This document shows positions 17,799 to 27,189 of a stretch of DNA of 64,000 nucleotides, piece by piece. The stretch's first letter is position 1, and every line of letters starts with the position of its first letter. Under the pieces are notes generated by a model. The model did not search any database. It was not told the origin of the DNA and was given only the letters and a program-made list of their open reading frames with translations. This DNA comes from Rickettsia typhi (lineage in GTDB: Bacteria > Pseudomonadota > Alphaproteobacteria > Rickettsiales > Deianiraeaceae), in NCBI GenBank assembly GCA_945881985.1, contig CAMCVL010000006.1:31197-95196 (forward strand). The letters are read 5' to 3'. Made by a program: the position numbers and the translations under genes.

Positions 17799-19913
17799 AT
17801 GTTTAAAATTACTAAAAAAAGCTTTGAAATAGGAGGTAAAACAATATCGCTTGAAACTGGCGAGCTTGCAAGGCTTGCAGATGCATCAGTGCTTGCAACC
17901 TTTGGTGGTACAATGGTTTTGTGTAATGTTGTTTATGACAAAAAAAAGGGGGTTAGTAACGATTTCTTCCCGTTAATGGTTGTTTATCAGGAAAAATACT
18001 ACGCTTGTGGGCGAATTCCGGGTGGTTTTTTAAAAAGGGAGGGCAAGCCTAGCGAGACTGAGATTTTAACCTCAAGGCTTATTGACCGCAGTATTAGACC
18101 ACTTTTTGACGAGAGCTTTACAAACGATGTTCAGGTTATTTGCACAGTTTTATCCTACGACAAAAACTACCCTACGGACTTTACCGCAATGCTTGCTGCC
18201 TCTGCAGCTTTAAAGCTTAGTGGAGTGCCTATTTTGCACACTCCTGCAGGGGTAAAAATTGGTTACGACAAAGGGGAATATATTGTCAACCCAAGCCAAG
18301 AGTCTAGTTTGGACTTGTTTGTGTCCGGTACAAAGGATTCCATATTGATGGTTGAAAGCCAAGCAAAAGAGCTAAGTGAATCGCAGATTGTTGGGGCAAT
18401 TGAACTAGCTCAGGCAAAGCTTTCTGAGCTTTGTACCTTTGTTGACGCATTTGCTGAGGAGGCTGGCTCAAAACCAAGATTTGTTTGCGAGCCAAAAGAT
18501 AATTCTGCCCTTAAAGCCGCAATTGAAGCGGACTTTAAACAGGCGATTGATGAGGCTGTAAAAATTACTACAAAAACCGAAAGATACGCAAAAATTGACG
18601 AAATTAAAGCTTTAGTTGTAGCAAAATTTGCTGGTAAAGATGGTGCCGAGCCTAGCGAAAAGCTTGTTCTTGAGGTGTTTAAGTCAATACAAAAGGAACT
18701 TGTGCGTAAAAGAATTACAGACGAAGGTATAAGAATCGACGGGCGTAAGCTTGACGAAATTAGACCAATTTCCATACGCACATCAGTTTTACCATCGGCT
18801 CATGGCTCTGCATTGTTCACAAGGGGCGAAACGCAGGCTCTTGCAGTGCTTACTCTTGGTGGAGAAAAAGAGGAACAACTCATTGAAAACCTTGATGGGG
18901 TCACAAAAAATAGATTTATGCTGCATTACAACTTTCCTGCATTCTCTGTCAACGAGGTAGGTAGATACTCTGGCATTGGCAGAAGGGAAGTGGGGCACGG
19001 CAAGCTTGCGTTTAAAGCAATTGAGGTGTGCTTGCCATCTAAGGATTATTACCCTCATGCAATAAGAATTGTATCTGAGATTTTGGAGTCCAACGGCTCA
19101 TCATCAATGGCTACAGTTTGCGGTTCATCCCTTGCTTTAATGGACGCAGGCGTGCCTTTTAAAAAGCATGTTGCCGGCATAGCAATGGGGCTTGTTAAGG
19201 AGGGTGACAAGGTTGCAGTGTTGTCGGACATCTTGGGTGACGAGGACTTTTTAGGCGATATGGACTTTAAAGTTGCCGGTACAAGGGATGGTATTACCGC
19301 TTTGCAAATGGATATAAAAATTACAGGTGTTGATGTTGCTTTACTTAAAACGGCAATCGAGCAGGCAAAGGCTGGCAGGTCCTACATTGAGGCAAAAATG
19401 GACGCAGTTATTTGCAAGCCATCGGAGGCGGAGAGACCTTCGATGCCAAAGTTTTTATCTATTTCAATTGATGCAAACAGAGTGCGTGAGGTAATAGGGC
19501 AGGGTGGTAGCGTAATTAAGTCCATCTCGGAATACTCGGGTGCTAGCATTGATGTATCGCGGGACGGAACAATTAAAATCACCGCCGACTCAAACGCTGG
19601 ACTTGCAAAAGCTCGCCAAGCTATTGAAGATGTTTTGTTTAGACTTGAAGAAGGCAAGATCTACGATGTAATGGTAACAAAAGTTGTTGACAGCTATGCA
19701 ATTGTAACAACCGAAAGCGGCAAAACAGGCATGCTACACATTACCGATGTGTCTCATTCTAACCTTGAAAACATATCCTTTGCTCTTTGCGAGGGTGAAA
19801 GACTAAAAGCAAAGCTTCTTGACTTTGGCGATAGCGGTAGAATGAAGTTTTCCATCAAAAATATCAATCAGGAAACTGGTGAGGAATTTAACCCAGAAAG
19901 CGACAAGTTTTAA
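17799..19913 (+). CDS. pnp: Polyribonucleotide nucleotidyltransferase (PNPase)
   Basis: Phosphorolytic 3'-5' exoribonuclease of the RNA degradosome. 704 residues from the ATG at 17799, where the family start MFKITKKSFEIGGK fits; the frame is open 75 bp further up. Two RNase PH domains are present (KYYACGRIPGGFLKREG near 67, and LPSAHGSALFTRGETQALAV near 354). A KH domain follows (VREVIGQGGSVIKSISEYSG near 565), then an S1 domain (VMVTKVVDSYAIVTTESGKTGMLH region). Usually rpsO precedes pnp; here the upstream 0.8 kb is non-coding. pstC begins 18 bp after the stop. Confidence 0.97.
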   Translation: MFKITKKSFEIGGKTISLETGELARLADASVLATFGGTMVLCNVVYDKKKGVSNDFFPLMVVYQEKYYACGRIPGGFLKREGKPSETEILTSRLIDRSIRPLFDESFTNDVQVICTVLSYDKNYPTDFTAMLAASAALKLSGVPILHTPAGVKIGYDKGEYIVNPSQESSLDLFVSGTKDSILMVESQAKELSESQIVGAIELAQAKLSELCTFVDAFAEEAGSKPRFVCEPKDNSALKAAIEADFKQAIDEAVKITTKTERYAKIDEIKALVVAKFAGKDGAEPSEKLVLEVFKSIQKELVRKRITDEGIRIDGRKLDEIRPISIRTSVLPSAHGSALFTRGETQALAVLTLGGEKEEQLIENLDGVTKNRFMLHYNFPAFSVNEVGRYSGIGRREVGHGKLAFKAIEVCLPSKDYYPHAIRIVSEILESNGSSSMATVCGSSLALMDAGVPFKKHVAGIAMGLVKEGDKVAVLSDILGDEDFLGDMDFKVAGTRDGITALQMDIKITGVDVALLKTAIEQAKAGRSYIEAKMDAVICKPSEAERPSMPKFLSISIDANRVREVIGQGGSVIKSISEYSGASIDVSRDGTIKITADSNAGLAKARQAIEDVLFRLEEGKIYDVMVTKVVDSYAIVTTESGKTGMLHITDVSHSNLENISFALCEGERLKAKLLDFGDSGRMKFSIKNINQETGEEFNPESDKF

Positions 19914-19931
19914 TATCAATTTGTTTAGACT

Positions 19932-21152
19932 ATGAGGCTCTTGCTTTATCTTTTTGCAATCTTGATTGCTTATTTTGCAATATCAAAGATTGCAACTAAG
20001 ATTATCAAAAAAAAGAGCCTGCAAAAGCATGGTCGTAACTTTTTATATGTCAATTCAACATCTCTATCTCTTTTAACAAGTATTTGGCTAGGGGTGAGCT
20101 TTGTTGCTATGCTGGTGTTTTTTCAGAGCTTTGCTGGTCATAATCAAATTTTGGAGCTTTTTATTGCCTGCATTTTTGTTGCAGTTTTTTTGTTTGCAAC
20201 AAATATCTTTATATTCAAAAAGGCAAAAAAAACCAAGCTTACCAATATATCAAAGTATGTTGATGGCACAACAAAGTTTTTTATGAAGCTTGTTGTGTAT
20301 TTTTCAATAGCCATAACCATAATAACCTTTATAACCCTTTGCCTTGAAAGCTACAAATTTTTTAAAAGCGTGCCAGTGTTGGACTTTTTGTTTGGGCTAA
20401 AATGGTATCCAGACGACTATGATTTTGAAGGTTCAAAAGCTTTTGGTTTTGTTCCTTTGTTTTTAGGCACAATGCTAACATCAATTTTATCCATCTGCTT
20501 TGCCTTGCCAGTTGGTGTTTGCTGTGCAATTTACATATCGGAATATGCAAGCGAGTCCGCAAACGGCATCTTAAAATCTGTTTTAGAGGTGTTATCTGGG
20601 GTGCCAACAATAGTGTATGGCTATTTTGCCGCCTTTGTGTTTTCGCCATTTTTTGTAAAATTTTGGGGATTTGTTGGTTTTAATGTATCTTTTGAAAGTG
20701 CAATTAACGCATCTTTTGTAATAGGTGTAATGATTGTGCCATATGTTGCAAGCCTCTGCTACGACATATTTAGGGCAATGCCATCAAGCTTAAGGCACTA
20801 TTCCTTTGCTATGGGAATTACAAAATACGAGATGATAAAAGAGGTTTTGTTGCCATATGCAAAGCCAAAGCTTTTTAGCGTTGTCACCTTAGCCCTGTCC
20901 CGTGCCATGGGCGAGACAATGATAGTTGTTATGTCCGCTGGTCTTATGGCAAATCTTAGTTTAAATCCTTTTGAAAGCTCAACGACCATAACCGTTCAAA
21001 TTGCAGAGCTTTTAACTGGTGATAGCGAGTTTGGCTCTGTTAAAAGCCTATCTGCATTTGCCTTATCTTTTGCCCTTTTTTTAACAACTTTGTTAATAAG
21101 CTTTGTGGCAATGGTTTTATCCCGTAGATACGAGGCAAAGTACGGGATATAG
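19932..21152 (+). CDS. pstC: Phosphate ABC transporter permease PstC
   Basis: Inner-membrane permease of the high-affinity phosphate importer. 406 residues, longer than the usual 300-320 because of an N-terminal region with extra helices. The transport domain starts near residue 175 (LFLGTMLTSILSICFALPVG) and has the EAA-type loop GITKYEMIKEVLLPYAKPK near 295. The C-terminal block ALSRAMGETMIVVMSAG is typical of PstC. PstA, PstB and PstS are not adjacent: the next gene is on the other strand. A PhoU-like gene lies 28 kb away at 48.7 kb. Confidence 0.92.
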   Translation: MRLLLYLFAILIAYFAISKIATKIIKKKSLQKHGRNFLYVNSTSLSLLTSIWLGVSFVAMLVFFQSFAGHNQILELFIACIFVAVFLFATNIFIFKKAKKTKLTNISKYVDGTTKFFMKLVVYFSIAITIITFITLCLESYKFFKSVPVLDFLFGLKWYPDDYDFEGSKAFGFVPLFLGTMLTSILSICFALPVGVCCAIYISEYASESANGILKSVLEVLSGVPTIVYGYFAAFVFSPFFVKFWGFVGFNVSFESAINASFVIGVMIVPYVASLCYDIFRAMPSSLRHYSFAMGITKYEMIKEVLLPYAKPKLFSVVTLALSRAMGETMIVVMSAGLMANLSLNPFESSTTITVQIAELLTGDSEFGSVKSLSAFALSFALFLTTLLISFVAMVLSRRYEAKYGI

Positions 21153-21193
21153 TTCTGGGTCAAATTAAATCTTGTGAGATAACTTGGTGATAA

Positions 21194-22812
21194 TCATAAT
21201 TTTAAATTGGATTTACTATTGCAAAATCCCCCTTCTATTGTATCTAGATTTTTTACCTTAATACCGCTACAAGATATGATTGACTGATATATTGCCAAGT
21301 GATTTGTTGGTTTTGTTGATTTATTAAGGATTGAGTCATAAATATCCTTATGTTGCTTAATGTACTTTGAGGACATCCAAACAAAAAATGGTATTTGTTT
21401 TTGAATTTCTGGCTCTTTGCCATTTGGTAAAACAATTCCGTGACTATATTTACCACCTTACCCAGCATTTCGGCATGATCTGGGGCAAAAAATATTATTG
21501 CATTTTCATCTTGTAAAAGTTTAAAAATTTTTGCCAAAATTTCGTCGGTATAAATTACCGTATTATCGTAGCTATTATCCATAGCTAATTTACCATCAGT
21601 TTTAAAGCAGGCTTTTAAGGATTGCTTTTTACAGATTGGCATTAGGATATTACTCTTGTTTGCTATAAGTTTTTCTATGCCGTAATAAGAATGGGAGCCA
21701 AGCATTTGAACAACACTAAATGTTTTGCGATTTTTAAATTCTATAACATCTTTTTTAATAAAGACTTCAATGTCGCCATCCCTAATGTAATTATTAAGAT
21801 TTAAATTACAGTTTGTAAGCAAAGAAGGTAATATAGGCTTAAAAATATGTGTACTATGAGGACTGCGAAGTGTTGTGTAAAAACCGGCAGATTTAAATAT
21901 CTTTAGCAAGTCAAAATTACTACCAGATAAACTTCCGCTTAGCATGCAAGGCACTGATTGTGCGGTTGTAATGCCACAAGATATAGCTGGCATTTTAAAA
22001 TTAATTAATCTACCACTTTTGCTTTCCTTAATTAAGTTTGGGGTTGTGTTTTTACCGTATCCATTAATACCCATTCTGTCAAACCTTAGGGATTCGCCAA
22101 TTATGTAGTAAATTTTTAGGTCTGAGTCGCCATTATGAGGGTCAAAGGTTTCAATTTGTACTGCGGCATTGTTTTTGTTGCCAGTATTAACTAACATCAA
22201 AGCAGAATACAGTACGCTTACCGGTGCAGAGTGGATGATGTTTTTGATAAAGTAAGCTTTATGTATGTTATTCTTTTTTTGAGAACCAAATGTTTTATGC
22301 CAAAAGCTTTGCGGCATTGCAAAGCAAAATAATAAAGTTGCACAGCAAAAAGTAGCTAAAAAACCAAGGTAAAACCTTGTAGATGTCAATTTAATGCAAT
22401 CCCTATTTGCAAAAACAAAAACAAAACTTACGCTTACAACAATAGCAATAATTACATAGTCCATTACCCCCATAATTGTAGATGCTTCGTTGTGCTCTGG
22501 GTGTAATGCCGCATAAAGAGTTTGTGGCGTTATGATGAATCCATTGTTAATTTGCAATGTTATTGTAAGTGCCGAAGTTAAAACAATCACAAAGAAAATC
22601 ATTTTAAACAAAGTTGCATTAAAGCTAAAGAGCGCGGAAACTAAATGCAAAATAAGTATTTGCAGTGTAAATATGCAGATAAATGTACCAACTTTAATAA
22701 GAAGTATGTTAGATAGGTCAGCTTTGGCAGTTAAAAAAGATGATATGCATGAAATAAAAATAAAAACCAAACCGCAAAATGTTAATTGATTTTTTATTTT
22801 ACTTATTAACAT
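21194..22812 (-). pseudogene. eptA-like lipid A phosphoethanolamine transferase, frameshifted
   Basis: Membrane sulfatase-fold enzyme that in this family transfers phosphoethanolamine to lipid A from the periplasmic face. The N-terminus has about five hydrophobic helices. The catalytic domain shows YIIGESLRFDRMGINGYG (Glu240) and the nucleophile Thr in SCGITTAQSVPCMLSG (Thr282/283). After PDHAEMLGK the frame changes: a 1-base deletion at about 21457-21463 puts the rest (GGKYSHGIVLPNG, then PFFVWMSSKYI) in the other frame, ending at 21194. Without correction the protein ends in 63 unrelated residues. The start at 22812 is 43 bp after lspA; the open frame reaches 22932. Either a fresh pseudogene or an assembly error. 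Confidence 0.82.
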
Positions 22813-22855
22813 TTGCAATAAGCACAGTGATTTAAAGATAATTACAAAATATTTA

Positions 22856-23374
22856 TTAGCGAATTGTAAAACTCTTGCGTATTTCAAGCAAAAGCAATAT
22901 TGCAGTGCCAATGCAAATTGATGCATCGGCAATGTTAAAAGCTGGCCAGTGATGGTTGTATATGTGAAAATCTAAAAAATCCACAACGCCCCCAATGCTT
23001 GCCCTATCGGTAATGTTACCTGCGGCACCAGCTAGTATAGCGGTAAAGGCAAGCTTTTCGTAAAAACTGGAAGATGTTGCAGCTAGCACAAAAACAACAA
23101 TAGATATAAAACCAGCAACAAAAAGCAAAAACCATCTTGCCCCAAGGCCAGACATAAAGCCAAAACTTACTCCGTCGTTTAAAACAAAAACTATGTTAAA
23201 AAAAGAGGTAACTTCAAAATGAGCTTCGCTTGTAACTAAGCTTGCACAGACGGCAAACTTTGTTAGTCTGTCCGCCGTGTATAAAGTTGCAAAAAGGCAA
23301 AACATAAATAGTATCATCTTTTTACCATTGTTTTGCCTTGCTAGGTTTGTATAATGTTTAATTAATTTAATCAT
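22856..23374 (-). CDS. lspA: Lipoprotein signal peptidase (signal peptidase II)
   Basis: Inner-membrane aspartyl protease that cleaves prolipoprotein signal peptides ahead of the lipid-modified Cys. 172 residues, four hydrophobic helices. The two catalytic Asp motifs are visible: GAAGNITDRASIGGVVDFLDF and FNIADASICIG, plus the family segment FNIVFVLNDGVSFGFM. Its substrates here would include LptE and the small lipoprotein at 49.4 kb. It sits in the minus-strand clpP-to-eptA cluster, 26 bp after the GNAT gene. Confidence 0.95.
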   Translation of the reverse strand: MIKLIKHYTNLARQNNGKKMILFMFCLFATLYTADRLTKFAVCASLVTSEAHFEVTSFFNIVFVLNDGVSFGFMSGLGARWFLLFVAGFISIVVFVLAATSSSFYEKLAFTAILAGAAGNITDRASIGGVVDFLDFHIYNHHWPAFNIADASICIGTAILLLLEIRKSFTIR

Positions 23375-23400
23375 GTTTTTTAATATAGTAATTTTATTAG

Positions 23401-24108
23401 TTATTTATCATTTGTATTAAACAATCTTTGCTCTAAATCTTTTGCAAAACTTATCCAGCTTGCATCCAAAAAATGGTAATTGCCTTTTTGAATATAGTCA
23501 ACAAATTGCTGCAAGCTAAGCGAGAAGATGTTAACATCAATATATTCGCCTTTCCAAAATTTGTAGTTTTGCAAAAGCCCTTCGTGCTTAAATCCAAGCT
23601 TGTTTTTAAGAATGTGTATTGACCTATGATTATCCTTTGTAGTTGTTGCTTGTAGCCTTACTGCATGTAGGTTTAAAAAAGCAAAGGCGGACACAAAACG
23701 CAAAACAGATGTAATAATGCCCCTGCCTTGGTAGCTTGGCATTATGTCGTAGGCAAGCTCAAGTCTGCGATGATATTTGTTCCAATCAATAAATCCGCAG
23801 CCACCAATTAGGCTATTTGTTTTTTCCTCGGCTATGCACCAGTAAAGCATTTCTCTTTTATAAAAGCCAGAGACTCTGTGCCTAAGCTCATCCATTGCCT
23901 CAGCTTTTGTTTTAAAAACCAAGCCGTCTGGCAAAAATTCTCTAATGCCTGGGGAGTTGTAAAAAGCATAGTAATCTGCCGCATCATCATCGCTATGTTT
24001 GCGTAAGATGTATCTGTTACCATCTTTGTCTGTTATTCCTTTAATAACCGGAAAATCGTTAAATGTTTTGCGATAAATTTCGCTTAACTCAGTTAAGGAA
24101 GTTGACAT
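23401..24108 (-). CDS. GNAT-family N-acetyltransferase (RimJ/RimL-like)
   Basis: Acetyl-CoA-dependent acetyltransferase of the group that includes ribosomal-protein N-acetylases and antibiotic acetyltransferases. The acetyl-CoA binding region reads LAYDIMPSYQGRGIITSVLRF around residue 130. Upstream is IGGCGFIDWNKYHRRLELAYD, and the helix after it carries VRLQATTTKDNHRSIHILKNKLGF, both typical of RimJ-type proteins. The substrate cannot be told from sequence. It is 235 residues, with a C-terminal extension of about 30 residues, and starts 3 bp after the lolA stop, so it is co-translated in the cluster. Confidence 0.88.
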   Translation of the reverse strand: MSTSLTELSEIYRKTFNDFPVIKGITDKDGNRYILRKHSDDDAADYYAFYNSPGIREFLPDGLVFKTKAEAMDELRHRVSGFYKREMLYWCIAEEKTNSLIGGCGFIDWNKYHRRLELAYDIMPSYQGRGIITSVLRFVSAFAFLNLHAVRLQATTTKDNHRSIHILKNKLGFKHEGLLQNYKFWKGEYIDVNIFSLSLQQFVDYIQKGNYHFLDASWISFAKDLEQRLFNTNDK

Positions 24109-24111
24109 ACA

Positions 24112-24780
24112 TTACTTTTTAAATCTATCAGGCGTTTGGGTTTTTGTTGTTACATCAAAAATACTATCCTTGATGGCATTGTCGTAGTTGGTTTTGGTCA
24201 TGTTTAGCACAGCCTTTGCGGAGGAGTCTTCCTTTGATATAACAAATATTTGCTTTAAATCTAGGCTGCCATTTGCTTTTTTTGCAAAAAGGAGTTTAAA
24301 AGAACCTTCCTGTGGCATGTCTGTTTTTTCAAACTCTACCGATACCGATGTGTCAGTTTCCTGCTGAGATATAACTTTAACATCGCTATCGCTAAATAAA
24401 AATACTCTTTTTATCAAAAGTGATACTATGGTTTTTTCGGCAGATAGAAAACTTACCTGATCTCTCTTGCGGTCGTAATAGGTGATAACACCGTTATTAA
24501 CAACAACTGTCAAGGGTAGGGCATCGTCGTATTGTAGCAAAATTTTATTAGGTCTTTTTATAAAAAGCTTACCGCTCACCGTAAAGCCAGAGCCATCTGT
24601 TTGCACAAAGTCGGCGGTAAAGCTTTTAAGATTATTAAAAAAATCCTCAATTGTTTGCGTAGGTAAGTTAAAATTTTTGTATGTAGATGCTTCGTCCTTC
24701 ACCTTTAGGGCGTCGCTTGCTGCGTATCCACACAAAGGTTGCAAAACAATGCACAAAAAAACTAAACAAATTTTTAACAT
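24112..24780 (-). CDS. lolA: Outer-membrane lipoprotein carrier protein LolA
   Basis: Periplasmic chaperone that ferries lipoproteins from LolCDE to the outer membrane. The chosen ATG at 24780 gives a clean signal peptide (MLKICLVFLCIVLQPLCGYAA); an upstream in-frame start at 24837 would overlap the previous gene and bury it. The mature part shows the family pattern FFNNLKSFTADFVQTDGSGFTVSGKLFIKRPNKILLQY, here read from about residue 48. About 222 residues, normal. It lies 14 bp after the degenerate methyltransferase, in the same cluster as lspA, which handles the same class of substrates. Confidence 0.92.
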   Translation of the reverse strand: MLKICLVFLCIVLQPLCGYAASDALKVKDEASTYKNFNLPTQTIEDFFNNLKSFTADFVQTDGSGFTVSGKLFIKRPNKILLQYDDALPLTVVVNNGVITYYDRKRDQVSFLSAEKTIVSLLIKRVFLFSDSDVKVISQQETDTSVSVEFEKTDMPQEGSFKLLFAKKANGSLDLKQIFVISKEDSSAKAVLNMTKTNYDNAIKDSIFDVTTKTQTPDRFKK

Positions 24781-24794
24781 ATATTTGATAATTA

Positions 24795-25484
24795 CTAAAC
24801 TACCGCAATAAAACAATTTACATCTAAAGTTATGCAAAGTTTTTTATATTTTTCAATATATTCTTTTTCCAGATTGTAAAAAAAGCTTTTTGGCAACACG
24901 CCTTTTGCAAATCCACCTTGCACGCAAACAGGTCCGCCAAGCTCTCTTGTAAAGCTTAGCATTTTTTTAAAACTGGTAAATTGCAGCTGATAGCTTAAAT
25001 TTAAAACGCTAGGATCTCCAAACCCAGCCTGCGACATAAGCATGCCAAGTATTTGAGTGTCAATTCCGGGCATTGTCATTTGATAGGCACCTTTTATCAT
25101 TTTAGTTTGCAAGTTTAAACTTGTTAAAGCTAACTCCTGCAGATTTTTTACCCCAAAAAATGCACCGCAAAATATATCTATTTTATTTGTTTTTAGCTCA
25201 TTTTTTATTTCGCTAAGCAAGGTTTTTATGTTATTTTTGTAATGCAGGGTAAAAAAACTATGTCCAATTTTATCCTCCTTACCTTGCATTAAAATAAATA
25301 TATCTTTAACAACGCATTGCACTTGATGCTTAACAAAGGCGACAAAATCAGCTGCCGCTGGGTTGTGTGTTGCAAGGTTAAAATCAAGAGTTTTTAAGCT
25401 ACAAAGATCCGCAGCTTTGCAGATGGTAAAGGGATGTCTATCTTTTAAAAATCTATTGTTTTTGCAAAAAATATCCCTAAACAT
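24795..25484 (-). CDS. Degenerate NDUFAF5/BioC-type methyltransferase-like protein
   Basis: 229 residues. The C-terminal two thirds follow the alphaproteobacterial NDUFAF5/BioC-like methyltransferases: LHYKNNIKTLLSEIKNELK, then IFCGAFFGVKNLQELALTSL, then LGMLMSQAGFGDPSVLNL. The N-terminal part, where a glycine-rich SAM-binding loop (Asp-x-Gly-x-Gly) should be, reads AADLCSLKTLDFNLATHNP and has no such loop. It has probably lost SAM binding and either keeps a structural role or is decaying without a frame break. In mitochondria NDUFAF5 hydroxylates a complex I subunit, which is of interest because nuoL is here. It lies between clpP (8 bp) and lolA. Confidence 0.6.
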   Translation of the reverse strand: MFRDIFCKNNRFLKDRHPFTICKAADLCSLKTLDFNLATHNPAAADFVAFVKHQVQCVVKDIFILMQGKEDKIGHSFFTLHYKNNIKTLLSEIKNELKTNKIDIFCGAFFGVKNLQELALTSLNLQTKMIKGAYQMTMPGIDTQILGMLMSQAGFGDPSVLNLSYQLQFTSFKKMLSFTRELGGPVCVQGGFAKGVLPKSFFYNLEKEYIEKYKKLCITLDVNCFIAVV

Positions 25485-25492
25485 TAGGTTGT

Positions 25493-26134
25493 TTATTTAA
25501 TTTCCTTACGGCTTGTAATAACTTTATCAACAAGACCAAACTTTAGAGCCTCTTCGGCACTCATAAAGTTATCCCGTTCCATTGCTTTTTCTATCTCGCT
25601 CATTTTTTTGCCTGTATGTTCAACATAAATTTGATTAAGGCGTTTTTTAATGCCAAGTATCTCCTTTGCATGAATCTCAATATCCGTTGCCTGCCCTCTA
25701 AATCCACCAGATGGCTGATGTATCATAACCCTTGCATTTGGCAAGCAGTATCTACGCCCTTTTGCACCAGCTGTTAAAAGCAAGGACCCCATAGAGCATG
25801 CCTGTCCTAGGCAAATGGTTGTAATTTTTGGCTTAATGTATTGCATTGTGTCGTAAATGGACAGCCCAGCAGTTACAACTCCGCCGGGGGAATTTATATA
25901 CATATGGATGTCTTTTTCTGGTGCCTCTGCCTCCAAAAATAATAGCTGAGCCACAATTAAACTTGCCATATGGTCTTCAACCTCGCCGGTTACAAATATT
26001 ATGCGTTCCCGTAAAAGACGCGAGAATATATCAAAAGCACGCTCACCTACGCCGCTACCATCAATAACAACTGGCACAAGCCCAGTTGCAGGCTCGGTGC
26101 CGCAAAATTGTGTAATGGTTGACTTATTAATCAC
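25493..26134 (-). CDS. clpP: ATP-dependent Clp protease proteolytic subunit
   Basis: Serine protease that forms the 14-mer chamber fed by ClpX or ClpA. 213 residues with the catalytic triad Ser114 ([11 protein letters not shown]), His139 (VMIHQPSGG) and Asp188 (MERDNF), spaced exactly as in known ClpP. GTG start. It heads the minus-strand cluster that runs on to the eptA-like gene. clpX, often adjacent, is not here. The 286-bp upstream region, shared with virB8, carries a GGCAC...GTGCC hairpin at 26172-26190 in the clpP leader. Confidence 0.97.
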   Translation of the reverse strand: MINKSTITQFCGTEPATGLVPVVIDGSGVGERAFDIFSRLLRERIIFVTGEVEDHMASLIVAQLLFLEAEAPEKDIHMYINSPGGVVTAGLSIYDTMQYIKPKITTICLGQACSMGSLLLTAGAKGRRYCLPNARVMIHQPSGGFRGQATDIEIHAKEILGIKKRLNQIYVEHTGKKMSEIEKAMERDNFMSAEEALKFGLVDKVITSRKEIK

Positions 26135-26349
26135 GATACAAACTATAAAATAAACTTCCTTAAACTAAAGAGGCACTAGGCCTCGGTGCCAAGCCATTGC
26201 AAAAATTTAATTATCAATGGCAAAATTACAATGCAATTTCAATTAAATTTGGCACTATATAAATCTAAATATGCATTATAATTTATGCAAGATAATATTT
26301 ACTAATTGTTATTATTTGGTAATAATATACCAAATCCAAACACCATAGC

Positions 26350-26378
26350 TTGACAGATTGTTTTTTTTGTATTACAAT
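26350..26378 (+). promoter_or_regulatory. Sigma-70 promoter of virB8
   Basis: TTGACA (26350-26355), a 17-bp spacer and TACAAT (26373-26378), 42 bp before the virB8 ATG. The two hexamers and the spacing are identical to those of the tRNA-Asp promoter, implying strong constitutive transcription. Confidence 0.75.
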
Positions 26379-26420
26379 TTAACTAAGAATGCCTTGTAGC
26401 TATTTGTATTTTGTTTAAAG

Positions 26421-27116
26421 ATGAAGGAAAAACTAACTAAGCAGGAGCTAAGCGACCTTAGAATGTCAAACTCTTGGTACACGGACAGATACTTTATATC
26501 CTTAGTGCAGCGTAACTTTTTATTTATTTTTTGCCTAGCCTGTTTTGTGGCTCTTATTGCAAGCTTGCTTGTAATTAAGGTGATGATTGAAAAAAACTCA
26601 ATAGAACCATATGTAATTGAGGTGAGCGATGCAAGTTTGATTCCAACCCATATATCAACCGAGAGTGTTAAAACATATGCCGAGGCAAACCCCATTGTAA
26701 TAGAGCACTTCGTTACTCATTATGTAAAAAGGAGGGAGACATATGACCCAGCGTCTTACAACTATGATTACAATGTTGTTGTTAAGACATTCTCGGCTGA
26801 CCAAATTTTTGGGCAGTTTTTGAGCGAAATGAAAGATGAAAAAACAAGCCCCATAGTAACACTTGGCAAAAATGGCAAAACCGATGTTATTATTAAGCAG
26901 GTTGTGCCTAAAATCAAAAGTAATACTTTTATTTTTAGAATCAGCAAGGTCACGGCAGCCTCTCAAGGTGCTACGCAGGTTGTAAAAAATTATCAAGTTA
27001 CTCTTAAATACGACTTTAACACCACCAATATGTCATATGACGACTCAATGATTAACCCGCTTGGACTAAAAATAACAAATTACGAAATCTTGGACGAGAG
27101 AACCTTGGCGGATTAA
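26421..27116 (+). CDS. virB8: VirB8-type IV secretion system protein
   Basis: Bitopic inner-membrane assembly factor of type IV secretion. 231 residues: a short cytoplasmic N-terminus, one membrane helix (about 35-57, FIFCLACFVALIASLLVIKV), then the periplasmic NTF2-like domain. Diagnostic blocks are HYVKRRETYDPASYNYD (the VxxRExY pattern) and the C-terminal NPLGLKITNYEI. virB9, virB10, virB11 and virD4 do not follow; a transposase relic and an accessory gene do. Rickettsiales often carry a second, separated virB8 copy, and this may be one, but the window cannot show whether another exists. Confidence 0.93.
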   Translation: MKEKLTKQELSDLRMSNSWYTDRYFISLVQRNFLFIFCLACFVALIASLLVIKVMIEKNSIEPYVIEVSDASLIPTHISTESVKTYAEANPIVIEHFVTHYVKRRETYDPASYNYDYNVVVKTFSADQIFGQFLSEMKDEKTSPIVTLGKNGKTDVIIKQVVPKIKSNTFIFRISKVTAASQGATQVVKNYQVTLKYDFNTTNMSYDDSMINPLGLKITNYEILDERTLAD

Positions 27117-27189
27117 TAATTGAGCTTAGCCCTTGGCGTTGGTATGGTAAGTGTATACAAAAGGGTAATGATTATAAAATTAATTAAAA

